This document shows positions 1-8,333 of a DNA stretch of 64,000 bases, one piece after another; within the stretch, counting starts at the first letter, position 1, and each line of letters opens with the position of its first letter. The translations under genes were made by a program, and so were the position numbers. Source of the DNA: Jeotgalibacillus sp. R-1-5s-1 (GTDB lineage: Bacteria > Bacillota > Bacilli > Bacillales > Jeotgalibacillaceae). The notes under the pieces are model-generated. The model was not told the origin of the DNA, did no database searches, and saw nothing but the letters and a program-made list of their open reading frames with translations. The stretch spans positions 202,331 to 266,330 of the forward strand of contig NZ_SORW01000028.1 in NCBI RefSeq assembly GCF_004405105.1, in the 5' to 3' direction.

Positions 1-663
1 ATCGGCAAACAGCTCAAGCTGCCTAATATTCAGCTTGAGCATCTTGGAATGGGTGCGATGCTCCATGATATCGGAAAAATCATGGTGGATGAAGACATTT
101 TAATGAAGTCATCACCGCTGACTGAAGAAGAATTTATTGATATTCAAAAGCATGCTTCAAATGGCTTTGAAATCCTTCGTAACATCCATAACGTGTCACT
201 GCTCAGTGCGCATTGTGCCTTTCAGCATCATGAAAGAATTGATGGATCTGGGTATCCAAGAGGTTTAAAAGGACCTGATATCCATCCTTATGCCAAAATT
301 ATTGCTGTGGCTGATGTGTTTGATGCCTGTACATCGAACAGGGTATATCGCGAAAAAATGTTACCATCCGATGCGCTGGATATTCTCCAGTCCGGATCCG
401 GTACGTTATTTGACCCGACTGTGATTAAAGCATTTACACAATCCATTGCGATTTATCCGAATGGCCTTTCAGTTGGACTGAATGATGGAAGGAAAGGTAT
501 TGTGGCGAGGCAAAATGCAGGTATGTCATCGCGCCCTGTCATACGTATTGTGGAAGAAAGCGGCCGCATGCTGGCAGCTACGTATGAACTCGATCTGAGC
601 CTGTTTCCGGAGCCGGTTATCTCAGCAACGGATATTGAATTCAGTACAGAAACCGTCCATTAG
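1..663 (+). CDS. HD-GYP domain phosphohydrolase, 5' end outside window
   Basis: The frame is open from base 1, so the gene is cut by the window edge; 220 residues are visible. The HD signature HDIGK starts at visible residue 22 and the extended GYP signature (HHERIDGSGYP) ends near residue 86. HD-GYP proteins are metal-dependent phosphodiesterases, typically hydrolysing cyclic di-GMP to GMP or pGpG. The roughly 90-residue tail after the HD domain resembles the C-terminal extension of Bacillales HD-GYP proteins that lack a response-receiver domain. What precedes the visible part (sensor or receiver domain) cannot be judged. A strong hairpin terminator follows the stop. Catalytic activity is inferred from the motifs; the substrate is not proven. 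Confidence 0.85.
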   Translation: MGKQLKLPNIQLEHLGMGAMLHDIGKIMVDEDILMKSSPLTEEEFIDIQKHASNGFEILRNIHNVSLLSAHCAFQHHERIDGSGYPRGLKGPDIHPYAKIIAVADVFDACTSNRVYREKMLPSDALDILQSGSGTLFDPTVIKAFTQSIAIYPNGLSVGLNDGRKGIVARQNAGMSSRPVIRIVEESGRMLAATYELDLSLFPEPVISATDIEFSTETVH

Positions 664-669
664 TTAATG

Positions 670-710
670 AGCCCTTTTTTCTTGCATACAATGCAGAGAG
701 GAGGGCTTTT
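670..710 (+). terminator. Hairpin terminator that contains the yunB ribosome binding site
   Basis: AGCCCTTTTTTCTTGCAT (670-687) can pair with ATGCAGAGAGGAGGGCT (691-707) apart from one bulged base and several G-U pairs, leaving a 3-base loop, and is followed by a T-run ending two bases before the yunB ATG. The yunB Shine-Dalgarno AGGAGG (699-704) lies in the 3' arm. Confidence 0.7.
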
Positions 711-712
711 TC

Positions 713-1453
713 ATGCGAATAAAACCGTTATCTGTACGTGCAGTCTGGATCATATCCTTTGTCCTGTTTGGTGGGATGACCATCACGGGGCTTTTTCTCA
801 TTAATACCGGTATTAAACCAACATTGATGGTTTATGCGGAATCCCAGACACAAAAAATTGGTGCGCTGGTGATCAGTAAAGCTGTCAATAAAGAAATTGC
901 CAACGTAATGGATATCAATGAAATTATTGAAAATGTTCCAACGGACTCATCCGAAATGATCACAACCAAATTTAATACAGAAATCATTAACCGTGTTATG
1001 TCCGAAACGACCGAGCTTGTTCAGGGGCAGCTGCGCGCAATAGAACGTGGAGATACGAGTGTACTGAAATCCCTGACAGAGCTTGATATTGAAGTAGAGG
1101 ATGCCGGAGATATGGAGGGGATTGTCTACACAGTTCCGCTCGGTCAGGCTACGGGAAACGCGCTTCTCGGGAATCTGGGACCAAGGGTGCCGATCCGTTT
1201 TCATGCGGTAGGGAGTGTGACATCCAATATCAGATCGGATATTACGGAGTTTGGGATTAATAATGCTTTTGTCGTCATCAATATTGACTTGAACGTTAGG
1301 GTACAGATCATTGTTCCATTTGCAACAGAGGTTACAACGATCCGACAGGACATTCCAGTAGCCATGGGTCTCATCCAGGGTCAGGTTCCTGAGATATACA
1401 ATATGGGCGAAGGAATGTCGCCATCACTCGAGGTTCCACTTCCTTCACCATAA
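713..1453 (+). CDS. yunB: Sporulation protein YunB
   Basis: 246 residues, close to the usual length of YunB, a mother-cell (sigma-E regulon) protein needed for efficient spore formation in B. subtilis. One membrane segment is visible near residues 10-30 (VWIISFVLFGGMTITGLFLI); the rest is predicted outside the membrane on one side, ending in a Pro-rich tail. The ATG at 713 has AGGAGG eight bases upstream, but that site is embedded in the stem of the preceding terminator, so readthrough message would hide it. No sigma-E promoter was assigned. The family name rests on sequence resemblance and on position beside lipA; the biochemical role of YunB is unknown. Confidence 0.85.
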   Translation: MRIKPLSVRAVWIISFVLFGGMTITGLFLINTGIKPTLMVYAESQTQKIGALVISKAVNKEIANVMDINEIIENVPTDSSEMITTKFNTEIINRVMSETTELVQGQLRAIERGDTSVLKSLTELDIEVEDAGDMEGIVYTVPLGQATGNALLGNLGPRVPIRFHAVGSVTSNIRSDITEFGINNAFVVINIDLNVRVQIIVPFATEVTTIRQDIPVAMGLIQGQVPEIYNMGEGMSPSLEVPLPSP

Positions 1454-1520
1454 GTCTTGAAATCGAAATGAAATCCTGCTATAGTAGGCTAGTAAAATGA
1501 ATAATCACCACATCATAATC

Positions 1521-1712
1521 CGATGGGGTAGAGGTGCAGTGTTCAAGAGTAAGCTGTGTGAGGATGACAACGTTGATCACAGGTGAAAGGGGATGTCTGC
1601 CGAAATGGTAATAATCGGTCAAAGATATTATCATTGGGGTTATCTTTAACATGGATAACACTCTCTTGCCGCAGAAACACTACGTTTTTGCGGGTTGAGG
1701 AGCTACAGATCG
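1521..1712 (+). ncRNA. Lysine riboswitch (L box) aptamer
   Basis: The leader matches the lysine aptamer core in order: TAGAGGTGC (1529-1537), TTCAAGAGTA, GGTGAAAGGGGA, then TGCCGAA, TCGGT and CTTGCCGC. The ends CGAT (1521-1524) and ATCG (1709-1712) together with GTAG/CTAC can close P1. An intrinsic terminator follows. In this family lysine binding stabilises P1 and favours termination. The downstream gene is an NhaC-type carrier, making lysine import its likely job. Confidence 0.93.
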
Positions 1713-1779
1713 TGATGGAGCATAACATTACTGACACATACAAGGGTAATGGTAGAGTCCTCTATCATTGCCCTTTTTT
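1713..1779 (+). terminator. Riboswitch terminator and antiterminator segment
   Basis: AAGGGTAATGGTAGA (1742-1756) pairs with TCTATCATTGCCCTT (1761-1775) and runs into six T. TGATGGAG (1713-1720), just after P1, can instead pair with CTCTATCA of the terminator 3' arm, giving a plausible antiterminator. This fits transcription-attenuation control of the carrier by lysine. Confidence 0.85.
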
Positions 1780-1837
1780 GCGTTTTTACGATTTTGCCTC
1801 ATTACTTACCCTATCAAACAATAGAGGAGGGAACATT

Positions 1838-3460
1838 ATGGAAGGTTCATGGTTATCACTTTTACCGCCTGTTATTGCGATTTTAATGGTTGTACTGACA
1901 CGGCGAGTTTTATTATCACTTGGAGCAGGAATTGTTGCAGCAGCTCTGCTTCTGACAAGTTTTTCTCCGGTTGGAACGCTTCAGGAGTTGTGGATGTCGT
2001 TCAGCGGCGTATTTTGGGAATATGGTTCTGATGGTGAACCGGGTGCACTGAATCTCTGGAATATCTTTATCATGCTATTCTTACTTATACTTGGTGTGAT
2101 TACAGCATTTATTAATATTTCAGGTGGAGCAAGAGCGTTCGGGGAATGGGCAATGAAACGTGTGAAAACACGTGCAGGGGCTCAGCTTGTTACCGCCTGC
2201 CTGGGCGTTGTGATTTTTATTGATGATTACTTTAACAGCCTTGCTGTAGGACAGGTGGCCCGTCCGATTACAGACCGCCACCGTGTCTCACGTGCAAAGC
2301 TTGCCTATCTGATTGATTCAACAGCAGCGCCTGTCTGTGTTGTATCTCCGGTATCGAGCTGGGGGGCATACATCATTGCTGTAATTGGTGGGATTTTAGC
2401 TACACATTCCATTACAGAGTACACAGCATTCTCAGCATTTATTCAAATGGTGCCGATGAATCTTTACGTTTGGGCAGCACTTGGGATTGTATTTATTGTG
2501 GCGCTGCGTGGTGTTGATTTTGGACAGATGCGTGTGCATGAGAATCGTGCAATTGAAACAGGTGAAGTCTATGATAAAAATAAAGACATTCCTGGTGAGT
2601 TGAAAAATGATCTGCCTACATCAAGCCATGGTACGGTTGGGGATTTAATCTGGCCAATTATTGCGCTTGTAGTGGGGACTGTTGCATCCATGATGTATAC
2701 AGGGGCTCAGGCGTATCAGGATGAAACAGGACAAGCAGCTACACTGCTACAGATGTTCGAATATACGGATGTAGCGAAATCTCTTGTTTGGGGTGCGCTG
2801 GTCGGTCTGGCTGTTGCCATTATTCTGTTTATCCGTCAGGTGAACCGTTCTAATAAGATTGGTGGATCTGAGTTTGTTTTAGGTTTAACAGAAGGTGTTA
2901 AATCGATGCTTCCGGCCATTTATATTCTTGTGTTTGCCTGGATGATTGTCGGTCTGATTGATAGCCTTGGTACAGGTGTTTACTTGGCAGGACTTGTTGA
3001 ACAGTCCAATCTTCCAATCGGATGGTTGCCGGTACTGTTATTCCTTGTTGCCGGTATTATGGCCTTTTCAACAGGGACATCATGGGGGTCATTCGGTATT
3101 CTTCTGCCGATCGCAGGTCAGATTGCAGCAACGACAGATGTATCGTTACTTCTTCCAGCACTTGCAGCGGTTCTTGCCGGTGCGGTGTTTGGTGACCACT
3201 GTTCACCGATTTCTGATACGACGATCCTTTCTTCTACGGGAGCGGGAAGCAATCATATTGATCACGTAACGACTCAGATTCCTTACGCAGTGACTGGTGC
3301 TGTAATTGCATCAGCAGGTTATATTCTGCTTGGATTTTCAGGCAATACATGGCTTGCGCTTGGGTTAGTGATCGTGCTGCTCGCGCTGTTTGCGGTTATC
3401 ATGGGTCGAAATCCTGAAAAAGCACGTGTAGTATCAGCAGAAGAAGGCTTGGAAAAATAA
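1838..3460 (+). CDS. NhaC-type carrier, LysW-like lysine transporter
   Basis: 540 residues, about a dozen hydrophobic helices, NhaC-superfamily signatures including FIDDYFNSL and FGDHCSPISDTTILSS. ATG 1838 is chosen because GAGGAGGG precedes it by a normal spacing; an in-frame extension back to 1583 would translate the riboswitch. NhaC-type carriers were annotated as Na+/H+ antiporters, but those behind lysine riboswitches have been predicted to be lysine importers (LysW). Here the aptamer, terminator and gene form one unit with no other gene in it, so lysine uptake, probably coupled to Na+ or H+, is inferred. An intrinsic terminator ends the unit. Direction of transport and coupling ion are not shown by the sequence. 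Confidence 0.85.
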   Translation: MEGSWLSLLPPVIAILMVVLTRRVLLSLGAGIVAAALLLTSFSPVGTLQELWMSFSGVFWEYGSDGEPGALNLWNIFIMLFLLILGVITAFINISGGARAFGEWAMKRVKTRAGAQLVTACLGVVIFIDDYFNSLAVGQVARPITDRHRVSRAKLAYLIDSTAAPVCVVSPVSSWGAYIIAVIGGILATHSITEYTAFSAFIQMVPMNLYVWAALGIVFIVALRGVDFGQMRVHENRAIETGEVYDKNKDIPGELKNDLPTSSHGTVGDLIWPIIALVVGTVASMMYTGAQAYQDETGQAATLLQMFEYTDVAKSLVWGALVGLAVAIILFIRQVNRSNKIGGSEFVLGLTEGVKSMLPAIYILVFAWMIVGLIDSLGTGVYLAGLVEQSNLPIGWLPVLLFLVAGIMAFSTGTSWGSFGILLPIAGQIAATTDVSLLLPALAAVLAGAVFGDHCSPISDTTILSSTGAGSNHIDHVTTQIPYAVTGAVIASAGYILLGFSGNTWLALGLVIVLLALFAVIMGRNPEKARVVSAEEGLEK

Positions 3461-3466
3461 TCTTTG

Positions 3467-3500
3467 AAACTGTTCAGAGTTTTCTCTGAACAGTTTTTTT
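3467..3500 (+). terminator. Intrinsic terminator after the LysW-like gene
   Basis: AAACTGTTCAGAG and CTCTGAACAGTTT form a perfect stem with a TTTT loop followed by a T-run. Confidence 0.9.
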
Positions 3501-3640
3501 ATGTTTTTTCCAATTACATGCAGTCCTTGTGAGTGATTTGTAACACGGGACTTTCTGACTGTGGTTCTTTTCATTTCCATTATTCGATTTTTGAAAAAAT
3601 TTGCACGGTATTTTACCTAAACGTTGTAAATACAAGGTTT

Positions 3641-3721
3641 TTGATCGGAAATAAATTTTTTTGCTATAATATCAGAATTTTAAAAATAGTGCTTTTACAT
3701 TTAGGAAGCAAGTGCTATACT
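3641..3721 (+). promoter_or_regulatory. Two candidate sigma-A promoters for the SNF transporter
   Basis: In the 340-base gap 3461-3800, TTGATC (3641-3646) is 18 bases from TATAAT (3665-3670), and TTTACA (3694-3699) is 16 bases from TATACT (3716-3721). Both face the transporter at 3801. Nothing else coding was found in the gap. Confidence 0.45.
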
Positions 3722-3800
3722 GTTTTTAGATTATGAGAAATAATCTGAATATATAAAAACTTCCAACATAATATGGAAGAAACTAATTGGGGGGAAAAAG

Positions 3801-5324
3801 ATGAATCGTCAACAGTGGGGAACTCGTGCCGGCTTTATTTTAGCTGCTGTAGGTTCTGCAGTCGGACTCGGAAACATCTGGCGTTTTCCGTACGTTGCTT
3901 ATGAGAACGGTGGAGGAGCATTCTTTATTCCATATTTATTTGCACTCTTAACTGCCGGTATTCCTATTCTTGTAATGGAATTCACCATCGGTCATAAGTA
4001 CAGAGGATCAGCGCCGCTGTCATTCTTCCGCATGAGCGGGAAAAAGGCAGAATGGTTAGGTTGGTGGGGAGTATTTGTCGCCTTCGTGATATCCACCTAC
4101 TACGCCGTCATTATAGCCTGGGCCATGCGTTACACAATCTTTTCGTTTAATCAGGCCTGGGGAGAAGACACACAGGGATTTTTATTTGGGGAATTCCTTC
4201 AGTTAGATGTTAACCCTGGTGAAACAGGTGGCATCGTGTGGGGTGTTCTGATCCCGCTTATCCTTGTTTGGGCTATCACTCTCGGCATTCTGGTAGCTGG
4301 TGTTAAAAAAGGAATTGAGTATGCGAACCGCATTTTCATTCCAACGCTTGTGATCTTATTCTTAATTATTGTGATTCGTGCAGTAACACTTGAAGGCGCA
4401 GCTGAAGGCTTGAACGCTTTCTTCCAGCCGAATTTTGAAAACATACTTGATCCGGATGTCTGGGTAGCCGCATACGGACATATTTTCTTCAGTTTATCGA
4501 TTGCTTTTGCGATCATGATTACTTATTCAAGTTATCTGCCGAAAAAATCAGATATCACAAATAATGCCTTTATTACAGGTTTTGCGAACTCCGGCTTTGA
4601 GCTTCTGGCAGGAATCGGTGTATTCGCAGCACTTGGTTATATGGCGTCTCAGCTAGACGTTCCTGTCTCAGAAGTTGCGACTGCAGGAGTTGGACTTGCG
4701 TTTGTTGTATTCCCGCAGATCATTAATCAGCTTCCGGGCTTAAACGGACTTTTCGGTGCTCTATTCTTCCTGTCACTGACATTGGCAGGACTTACGTCAC
4801 TCATGTCTATTACTGAAACATATGTAGCAGGTATTACAGAGAAGTTTGGTGTATCTCGTAACAAAGCCATTTTATTTGGTGGTGGACTTGCAGCATTAAT
4901 CTCTGTTCTATTCGCCACTCAGGGAGGATTATTCTTCCTTGATGTAGCTGACTACTTTATCAACCAGTTTGGTGTAGCAGCAGTAGGACTGGTTGAAGTT
5001 GTAATGGTTGTATGGATCCTTCGTAAGGCAGACCTGCTTCGCGACCATGCAAACCTGACTTCACAAATCCGTCTTGGCGGCTGGTGGAAAATCTGTCTTG
5101 GATTCGTTACGCCAATCGTACTTGGTTTTATGATGGTTCAGCTTCTGACTCAGAATATTCTGCAGCAGTTTGATAATGATACAGGAAACTACGAAGGGTA
5201 TGCGACCAGCTTTATCCTTGCAGGTGGGGTATCTGTAGCAGTTGGAGCACTTGTTGTAGGTCTCTTGTTCTCACTTGGAAAATGGAGCCGTTCAACTCCT
5301 ATTGAGCTTCCGGACAAAGACTAA
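3801..5324 (+). CDS. Na+-dependent SNF-family amino acid transporter (MetP-like)
   Basis: 507 residues with the neurotransmitter:sodium symporter start (WGTRAGFILAAVGSAVGLGN) containing the unwound helix-1 Na+/substrate site, then about twelve helices. GGGG lies just before ATG 3801. The stop codon overlaps the AAGGAGG of a 35-residue MetS-like membrane peptide beginning 15 bases later. In Corynebacterium glutamicum the related MetP needs the small subunit MetS for methionine and alanine import, so this pair is inferred to do similar work; substrate identity is not proven. The C-terminal hydrophobic extension makes it longer than the second SNF protein at 44812-46152, which has no small partner. 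Confidence 0.88.
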   Translation: MNRQQWGTRAGFILAAVGSAVGLGNIWRFPYVAYENGGGAFFIPYLFALLTAGIPILVMEFTIGHKYRGSAPLSFFRMSGKKAEWLGWWGVFVAFVISTYYAVIIAWAMRYTIFSFNQAWGEDTQGFLFGEFLQLDVNPGETGGIVWGVLIPLILVWAITLGILVAGVKKGIEYANRIFIPTLVILFLIIVIRAVTLEGAAEGLNAFFQPNFENILDPDVWVAAYGHIFFSLSIAFAIMITYSSYLPKKSDITNNAFITGFANSGFELLAGIGVFAALGYMASQLDVPVSEVATAGVGLAFVVFPQIINQLPGLNGLFGALFFLSLTLAGLTSLMSITETYVAGITEKFGVSRNKAILFGGGLAALISVLFATQGGLFFLDVADYFINQFGVAAVGLVEVVMVVWILRKADLLRDHANLTSQIRLGGWWKICLGFVTPIVLGFMMVQLLTQNILQQFDNDTGNYEGYATSFILAGGVSVAVGALVVGLLFSLGKWSRSTPIELPDKD

Positions 5325-5339
5325 AGGAGGTAGTTAAAT

Positions 5340-5447
5340 ATGACAGGCAGTGCGATTTTTATGATGGTTGTTGGTATTGTCCTCCTTTGGGGCGGACTCG
5401 CAGCCAGTATTGTGAATGCAGTAAGTAAATCAAAAAAAGAAGTGTAA
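5340..5447 (+). CDS. MetS-like small subunit of SNF transporter
   Basis: A 35-residue single-helix peptide: short N terminus, hydrophobic core (AIFMMVVGIVLLWGGLAASI) and a basic tail (SKSKKE). ATG 5340 is preceded by AAGGAGG at 5325-5331, which overlaps the transporter stop. Size, topology and the position directly behind an SNF transporter match the MetS family of methionine/alanine importer small subunits. Such short genes are easily missed. Translation is probably coupled to the transporter. An intrinsic terminator ends the two-gene unit. Confidence 0.85.
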   Translation: MTGSAIFMMVVGIVLLWGGLAASIVNAVSKSKKEV

Positions 5448-5458
5448 GTCACTGATGA

Positions 5459-5491
5459 AAAGCCTGTAGCGATCTGCTGCAGGCTTTTTTT
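5459..5491 (+). terminator. Intrinsic terminator after the MetS-like gene
   Basis: AGCCTGTAGC and GCTGCAGGCT pair (one G-U) around a five-base loop, followed by eight T. Confidence 0.88.
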
Positions 5492-5657
5492 CTTTTAGGA
5501 TTTCATGAAGTTGTTCTGATAACGCATACACTTTTCTGACGACATCCTCTTGTGATGATCTTTTTAGTGTGATAAAGTGTCTGTAAATAGGTTCTGTACT
5601 AGTGATTATTGAACTCCTGTTATATAGAAGTAAACCTTGAAATGGAGGAAAGTGGGA

Positions 5658-6578
5658 ATGAGTACAACGACGAAGGACGGCCTCCTCAGAAAGCCGGAGT
5701 GGCTGAAAATTAAGCTGAACACGAATGAAAGTTATACCGGATTAAAGAAACTGATGCGTGAAAATAATCTCCACACTGTATGTGAAGAGGCGCGGTGCCC
5801 GAATATTCATGAGTGCTGGGGTGAGAGAAGAACTGCAACATTCATGATTCTTGGAGATGTTTGTACGCGTGCCTGCCGTTTTTGTGCGATCAAAACAGGC
5901 CTGCCGACAGAGCTTGATCTGGCCGAGCCGGAACGCGTGGCAGATTCAGTCAAGCTGATGAATTTAAAGCATGCTGTTATTACTGCTGTTGCCCGGGATG
6001 ATCTGAAGGATGGCGGTGCAGCAGTGTTTGCTGAAACGGTCCGTGCTATTAAAAGAAAAAATCCTTTTACAACGATTGAAGTCCTTCCATCGGACATGGG
6101 TGGCATTTTCGAAAATATAAAGACGCTGATGGATGCACGGCCTGATATACTTAACCATAACATTGAAACCGTTGAACGTCTGACGCCAAGAGTCCGTGCA
6201 CGTGCAAAGTATCATCGTTCTCTTGAACTGCTGAAGCGTTCAAAAGAATTGCAGCCTGATATTCCAACCAAGTCGAGTTTAATGATTGGATTAGGTGAGA
6301 CAGAGGAAGAAATCATTCAGACGATGGATGATTTACGTGCTCATGATGTGGATATTATGACAATTGGTCAGTATTTGCAGCCTACGCGTAAGCATCTACC
6401 TGTTATTAAATATTATACGCCGCTTGAATTCGGTAAATTGCGCAAAATTGCCATGGATAAAGGCTTTAAGCATTGTGAAGCCGGTCCGCTTGTCCGTTCT
6501 TCGTATCATGCAGATGAGCAGGTTAATGCTGCATCGCGTGAGCGCCAGGCTCAGGGAGAAGTACATGATAACGAGTAA
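5658..6578 (+). CDS. lipA: Lipoyl synthase
   Basis: 306 residues; radical SAM enzyme that inserts two sulfur atoms into octanoyl groups on lipoyl domains. The radical SAM cluster motif CTRACRFC is present, the auxiliary-cluster cysteines are in [12 protein letters not shown], and the conserved C-terminal RSSYHADEQ, whose serine ligates the auxiliary cluster, is intact. ATG 5658 (MSTTTKDG) is chosen because GGAGG lies nine bases upstream; an in-frame TTG at 5637 would precede that site. It sits alone between terminators, next to yunB and yutD as in B. subtilis. LipA needs Fe-S supply, and Fe-S assembly genes yutI and yutM lie nearby. Confidence 0.97.
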   Translation: MSTTTKDGLLRKPEWLKIKLNTNESYTGLKKLMRENNLHTVCEEARCPNIHECWGERRTATFMILGDVCTRACRFCAIKTGLPTELDLAEPERVADSVKLMNLKHAVITAVARDDLKDGGAAVFAETVRAIKRKNPFTTIEVLPSDMGGIFENIKTLMDARPDILNHNIETVERLTPRVRARAKYHRSLELLKRSKELQPDIPTKSSLMIGLGETEEEIIQTMDDLRAHDVDIMTIGQYLQPTRKHLPVIKYYTPLEFGKLRKIAMDKGFKHCEAGPLVRSSYHADEQVNAASRERQAQGEVHDNE

Positions 6579-6585
6579 GTTTGAT

Positions 6586-6634
6586 AAAGAGTGAAACAGA
6601 ACTCTGATAGCAGAGGCTGTTTCACTCTTTTTTT
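6586..6634. terminator. Terminator between lipA and the opposing lipoprotein gene
   Basis: AAAGAGTGAAACAG (6586-6599) pairs with CTGTTTCACTCTTT (6617-6630), with a T-run on the + side and an A-run on the other, so it can serve both convergent genes. Confidence 0.88.
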
Positions 6635-6641
6635 GTATCTG

Positions 6642-6812
6642 TTATCTTCGGGACGTTTCTCCGGATTCGTGATCCATTTCAGGCGCAGCAGGAGCAAGGT
6701 GCATGGTCTCAGCTGTTTGTGGTTTTATATTTTCTGCTGCTTCAGGTGGTTCAGGCTTTGAACAGCCAGCCAGTAAAATGACTGTCAGGAATAGAATGGT
6801 TGTTTTAATCAT
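6642..6812 (-). CDS. Small lipoprotein of unknown function
   Basis: 56 residues on the minus strand. The N terminus is a lipoprotein signal: basic start (MIKTT), hydrophobic run and lipobox LLAGC with Cys17, followed by a Pro/Glu-rich mature part of about 40 residues (SKPEPPEAAENI...). A CGGAGGTG site precedes ATG 6812 by seven bases. Mature length is too short for a folded enzyme; it may be a membrane-anchored peptide or decoy. It is convergent with lipA and divergent from yutD. I do not recognise the mature sequence. Confidence 0.75.
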   Translation of the reverse strand: MIKTTILFLTVILLAGCSKPEPPEAAENIKPQTAETMHLAPAAPEMDHESGETSRR

Positions 6813-6926
6813 TTTAAGCACCTCCGTTTTTAATGGTTAGTATGTACAAAGCGTGAGATTTTACTTAGGAAAAGATGGTTTTGTCATGTATAATGGAGGA
6901 AGAGACAAATTCAGGAGTGGTGGATA

Positions 6927-7208
6927 ATGATTACGATCCATAATCATCAGTATGAGATTATTGAGGAGTACCGCGAAGGCTTTAATGAGGAAGCGTTTGA
7001 GGGCAGATATAGTGAGATTCTTCATAAGTATGATTACATAGTAGGCGACTGGGGATATGGACAGCTCCGGTTGAAGGGTTTTTTTGATGATCAGAACCAG
7101 AAGTCGTCGTTTGATACGAAGATTTCGACGGTGAAGGATTATTTGTATGAGCATTGTAATTTTGGTTGTCCTTATTTTATTGTGAAGAAGGTTGCGGTTA
7201 AGAAGTAG
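6927..7208 (+). CDS. yutD: YutD family protein
   Basis: 93 residues, DUF1027/YutD type, an uncharacterised small soluble protein conserved in Bacillales. GGAGTGGTGG precedes ATG 6927. Both a central GDWGYGQLRLKGFF segment and the C-terminal CNFGCPYFIVKK stretch with two cysteines are clear. In B. subtilis it sits between lipA and yutE, as here, although a repeat block and two opposing small genes now separate it from yutE. Its stop is followed directly by a dispersed structured repeat, not by a normal terminator. Function is unknown. Confidence 0.85.
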   Translation: MITIHNHQYEIIEEYREGFNEEAFEGRYSEILHKYDYIVGDWGYGQLRLKGFFDDQNQKSSFDTKISTVKDYLYEHCNFGCPYFIVKKVAVKK

Positions 7209-7220
7209 TTATAAAAGCCG

Positions 7221-7330
7221 GGCCGGACTCATCCTCCGCTTTCCGTGGCCGGGCGGTGAACCCGCTGTGCTTCGCACATCGGTTTCACCTGACCCTTTCC
7301 GCCACAGGAGTCTGCGGATGAGTCCGGCCC
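7221..7330. repeat. Structured dispersed repeat, copy A
   Basis: Perfect 15-bp terminal inverted repeat GGGCCGGACTCATCC / GGATGAGTCCGGCCC. The core (TCCGCTTTCCGTGGCCGGGC ... CCGCCACAGGAGTCTGCGG) recurs in copies B, E and I and, inverted, in copies C and G. Confidence 0.9.
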
Positions 7331-7380
7331 TTTGGTTTGCGTAAAACTTCATTCCTATAGTTTTTTAGGGTGAATAAAAC

Positions 7381-7612
7381 CGGGCTCGATTCACCCTTCG
7401 CTTTCCTTTGTCTAGCTGTGGCGACTAGCCCCTCGAGGTCATAAGTCAAAGATGAACGAGGGCGAAGTGCAGCCCTCTTTTCATCTTCGCCTTATGCTTG
7501 TCGGGGCTGGACGAGTCGCCTCCGCTTTTCCAAGGCCGCGCGGTGAACCCGCTGTGCTTTTAACCTGACCTTTTCCGCCACAGGAGTCTACGGATGAGTC
7601 CGGCCCTTTGGG
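7381..7612. repeat. Structured dispersed repeat, composite copy B
   Basis: Contains the core of copy A plus a second module with its own paired arms (GGCGACTAGCCCC and GGGGCTGGACGAGTCGCC). The outer left end no longer matches the right end well, so this copy looks damaged or recombined. Copy I at 35877 carries nearly the same second module. Copies A and B fill most of the 459-base gap 7209-7667. Confidence 0.85.
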
Positions 7613-7667
7613 TTGTATAAAACTCATTATGCTGGTTTTAAAAGAAAGTAAAAAGCCGACGATTCTT

Positions 7668-7895
7668 TTAAGGCTTATGGGTTCCGGGATCGAGTCTTGG
7701 TAGGTGTTTATGGAGCCCTTTGTTTTCATAGTTGAAGGCGCTGTAGTAGCGCTGTCCGGGTAGCCATGGGCCGCTTTTGTTTTTGACGATGGAATATTTG
7801 CCGCGTGGTGCGCCGTATGGACCTTCGGGCAGTGTTTCGACGGTCAGGTATTCACGCTGGACTTCGACGTTTGAAAAATCGCTGTATTGTTTCAT
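7668..7895 (-). CDS. Small conserved hypothetical protein
   Basis: 75 residues, soluble, rich in Tyr, Gly and Pro, with the stretch TLPEGPYGAPRGKYS near residues 20-34 and a C-terminal HKHLPRLDPGTHKP. AGGAGG lies seven bases before ATG 7895, a good start. It is downstream of and co-directional with the DUF3055-type gene at 7944-8213 with 48 bases between them, so the two are probably one transcript running opposite to yutD and yutE. I do not recognise a domain; sequence composition is compatible with a small spore or coat-associated protein but that is a guess. Confidence 0.65.
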   Translation of the reverse strand: MKQYSDFSNVEVQREYLTVETLPEGPYGAPRGKYSIVKNKSGPWLPGQRYYSAFNYENKGLHKHLPRLDPGTHKP

Positions 7896-7943
7896 GAAAA
7901 AACCTCCTCTGCAGTTAGTGTGGAGGAGGTTGTGTGTTTTTAT

Positions 7944-8213
7944 TCAGCGGATGACTTCCTGGAGAAAGTCGCGCATTTCTGATGCATCTTCTTCTGAAAG
8001 CTGATAGGCATGCTCGAGGTAGCCTGGTTCGTCGAGGTCGTCCTGGCCGAGGATGGCGAAGCGGCTTCCCTGAATATCAAAGACGACTGCTTTTCCGTAG
8101 TAGCGGTCTGAATACATAATGGCAAGATCAAAGCGCTGGTTTTCGCCCATAAAGCTGACAAAGCGCGTTTTGGTTTCTTCTGTATCATCGTAAAGGTAAA
8201 AACGTTCGTTCAT
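7944..8213 (-). CDS. DUF3055-type (SAV0927-like) small protein
   Basis: 89 residues, acidic and soluble: MNERFYLYDDTEETKTRFVS at the start, a central FDLAIMYSDRYYGKAVVFD, and an acidic helical C terminus. The layout fits the DUF3055 family, small cytosolic proteins of Bacilli with no known function. GGAGG precedes ATG 8213. It leads a two-gene minus-strand unit with 7668-7895 and is divergent from yutE, sharing the 120-base spacer 8214-8333. Confidence 0.7.
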   Translation of the reverse strand: MNERFYLYDDTEETKTRFVSFMGENQRFDLAIMYSDRYYGKAVVFDIQGSRFAILGQDDLDEPGYLEHAYQLSEEDASEMRDFLQEVIR

Positions 8214-8333
8214 AACAAAACCTCCAGTGGCAGAATTCTGTTTCCATTATACCGATTAACAGTCCACATGCCAAAGTTCGCCGTTTTATATGGTACACTA
8301 GGGGTATACGTTGTAAAATGGAGCGTGAGAAAA

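Noticed and set aside
1583..1837. N-terminal extension of the NhaC-type gene
   Set aside because: The extension lies in the lysine riboswitch and its terminator, while ATG 1838 has a strong ribosome site.
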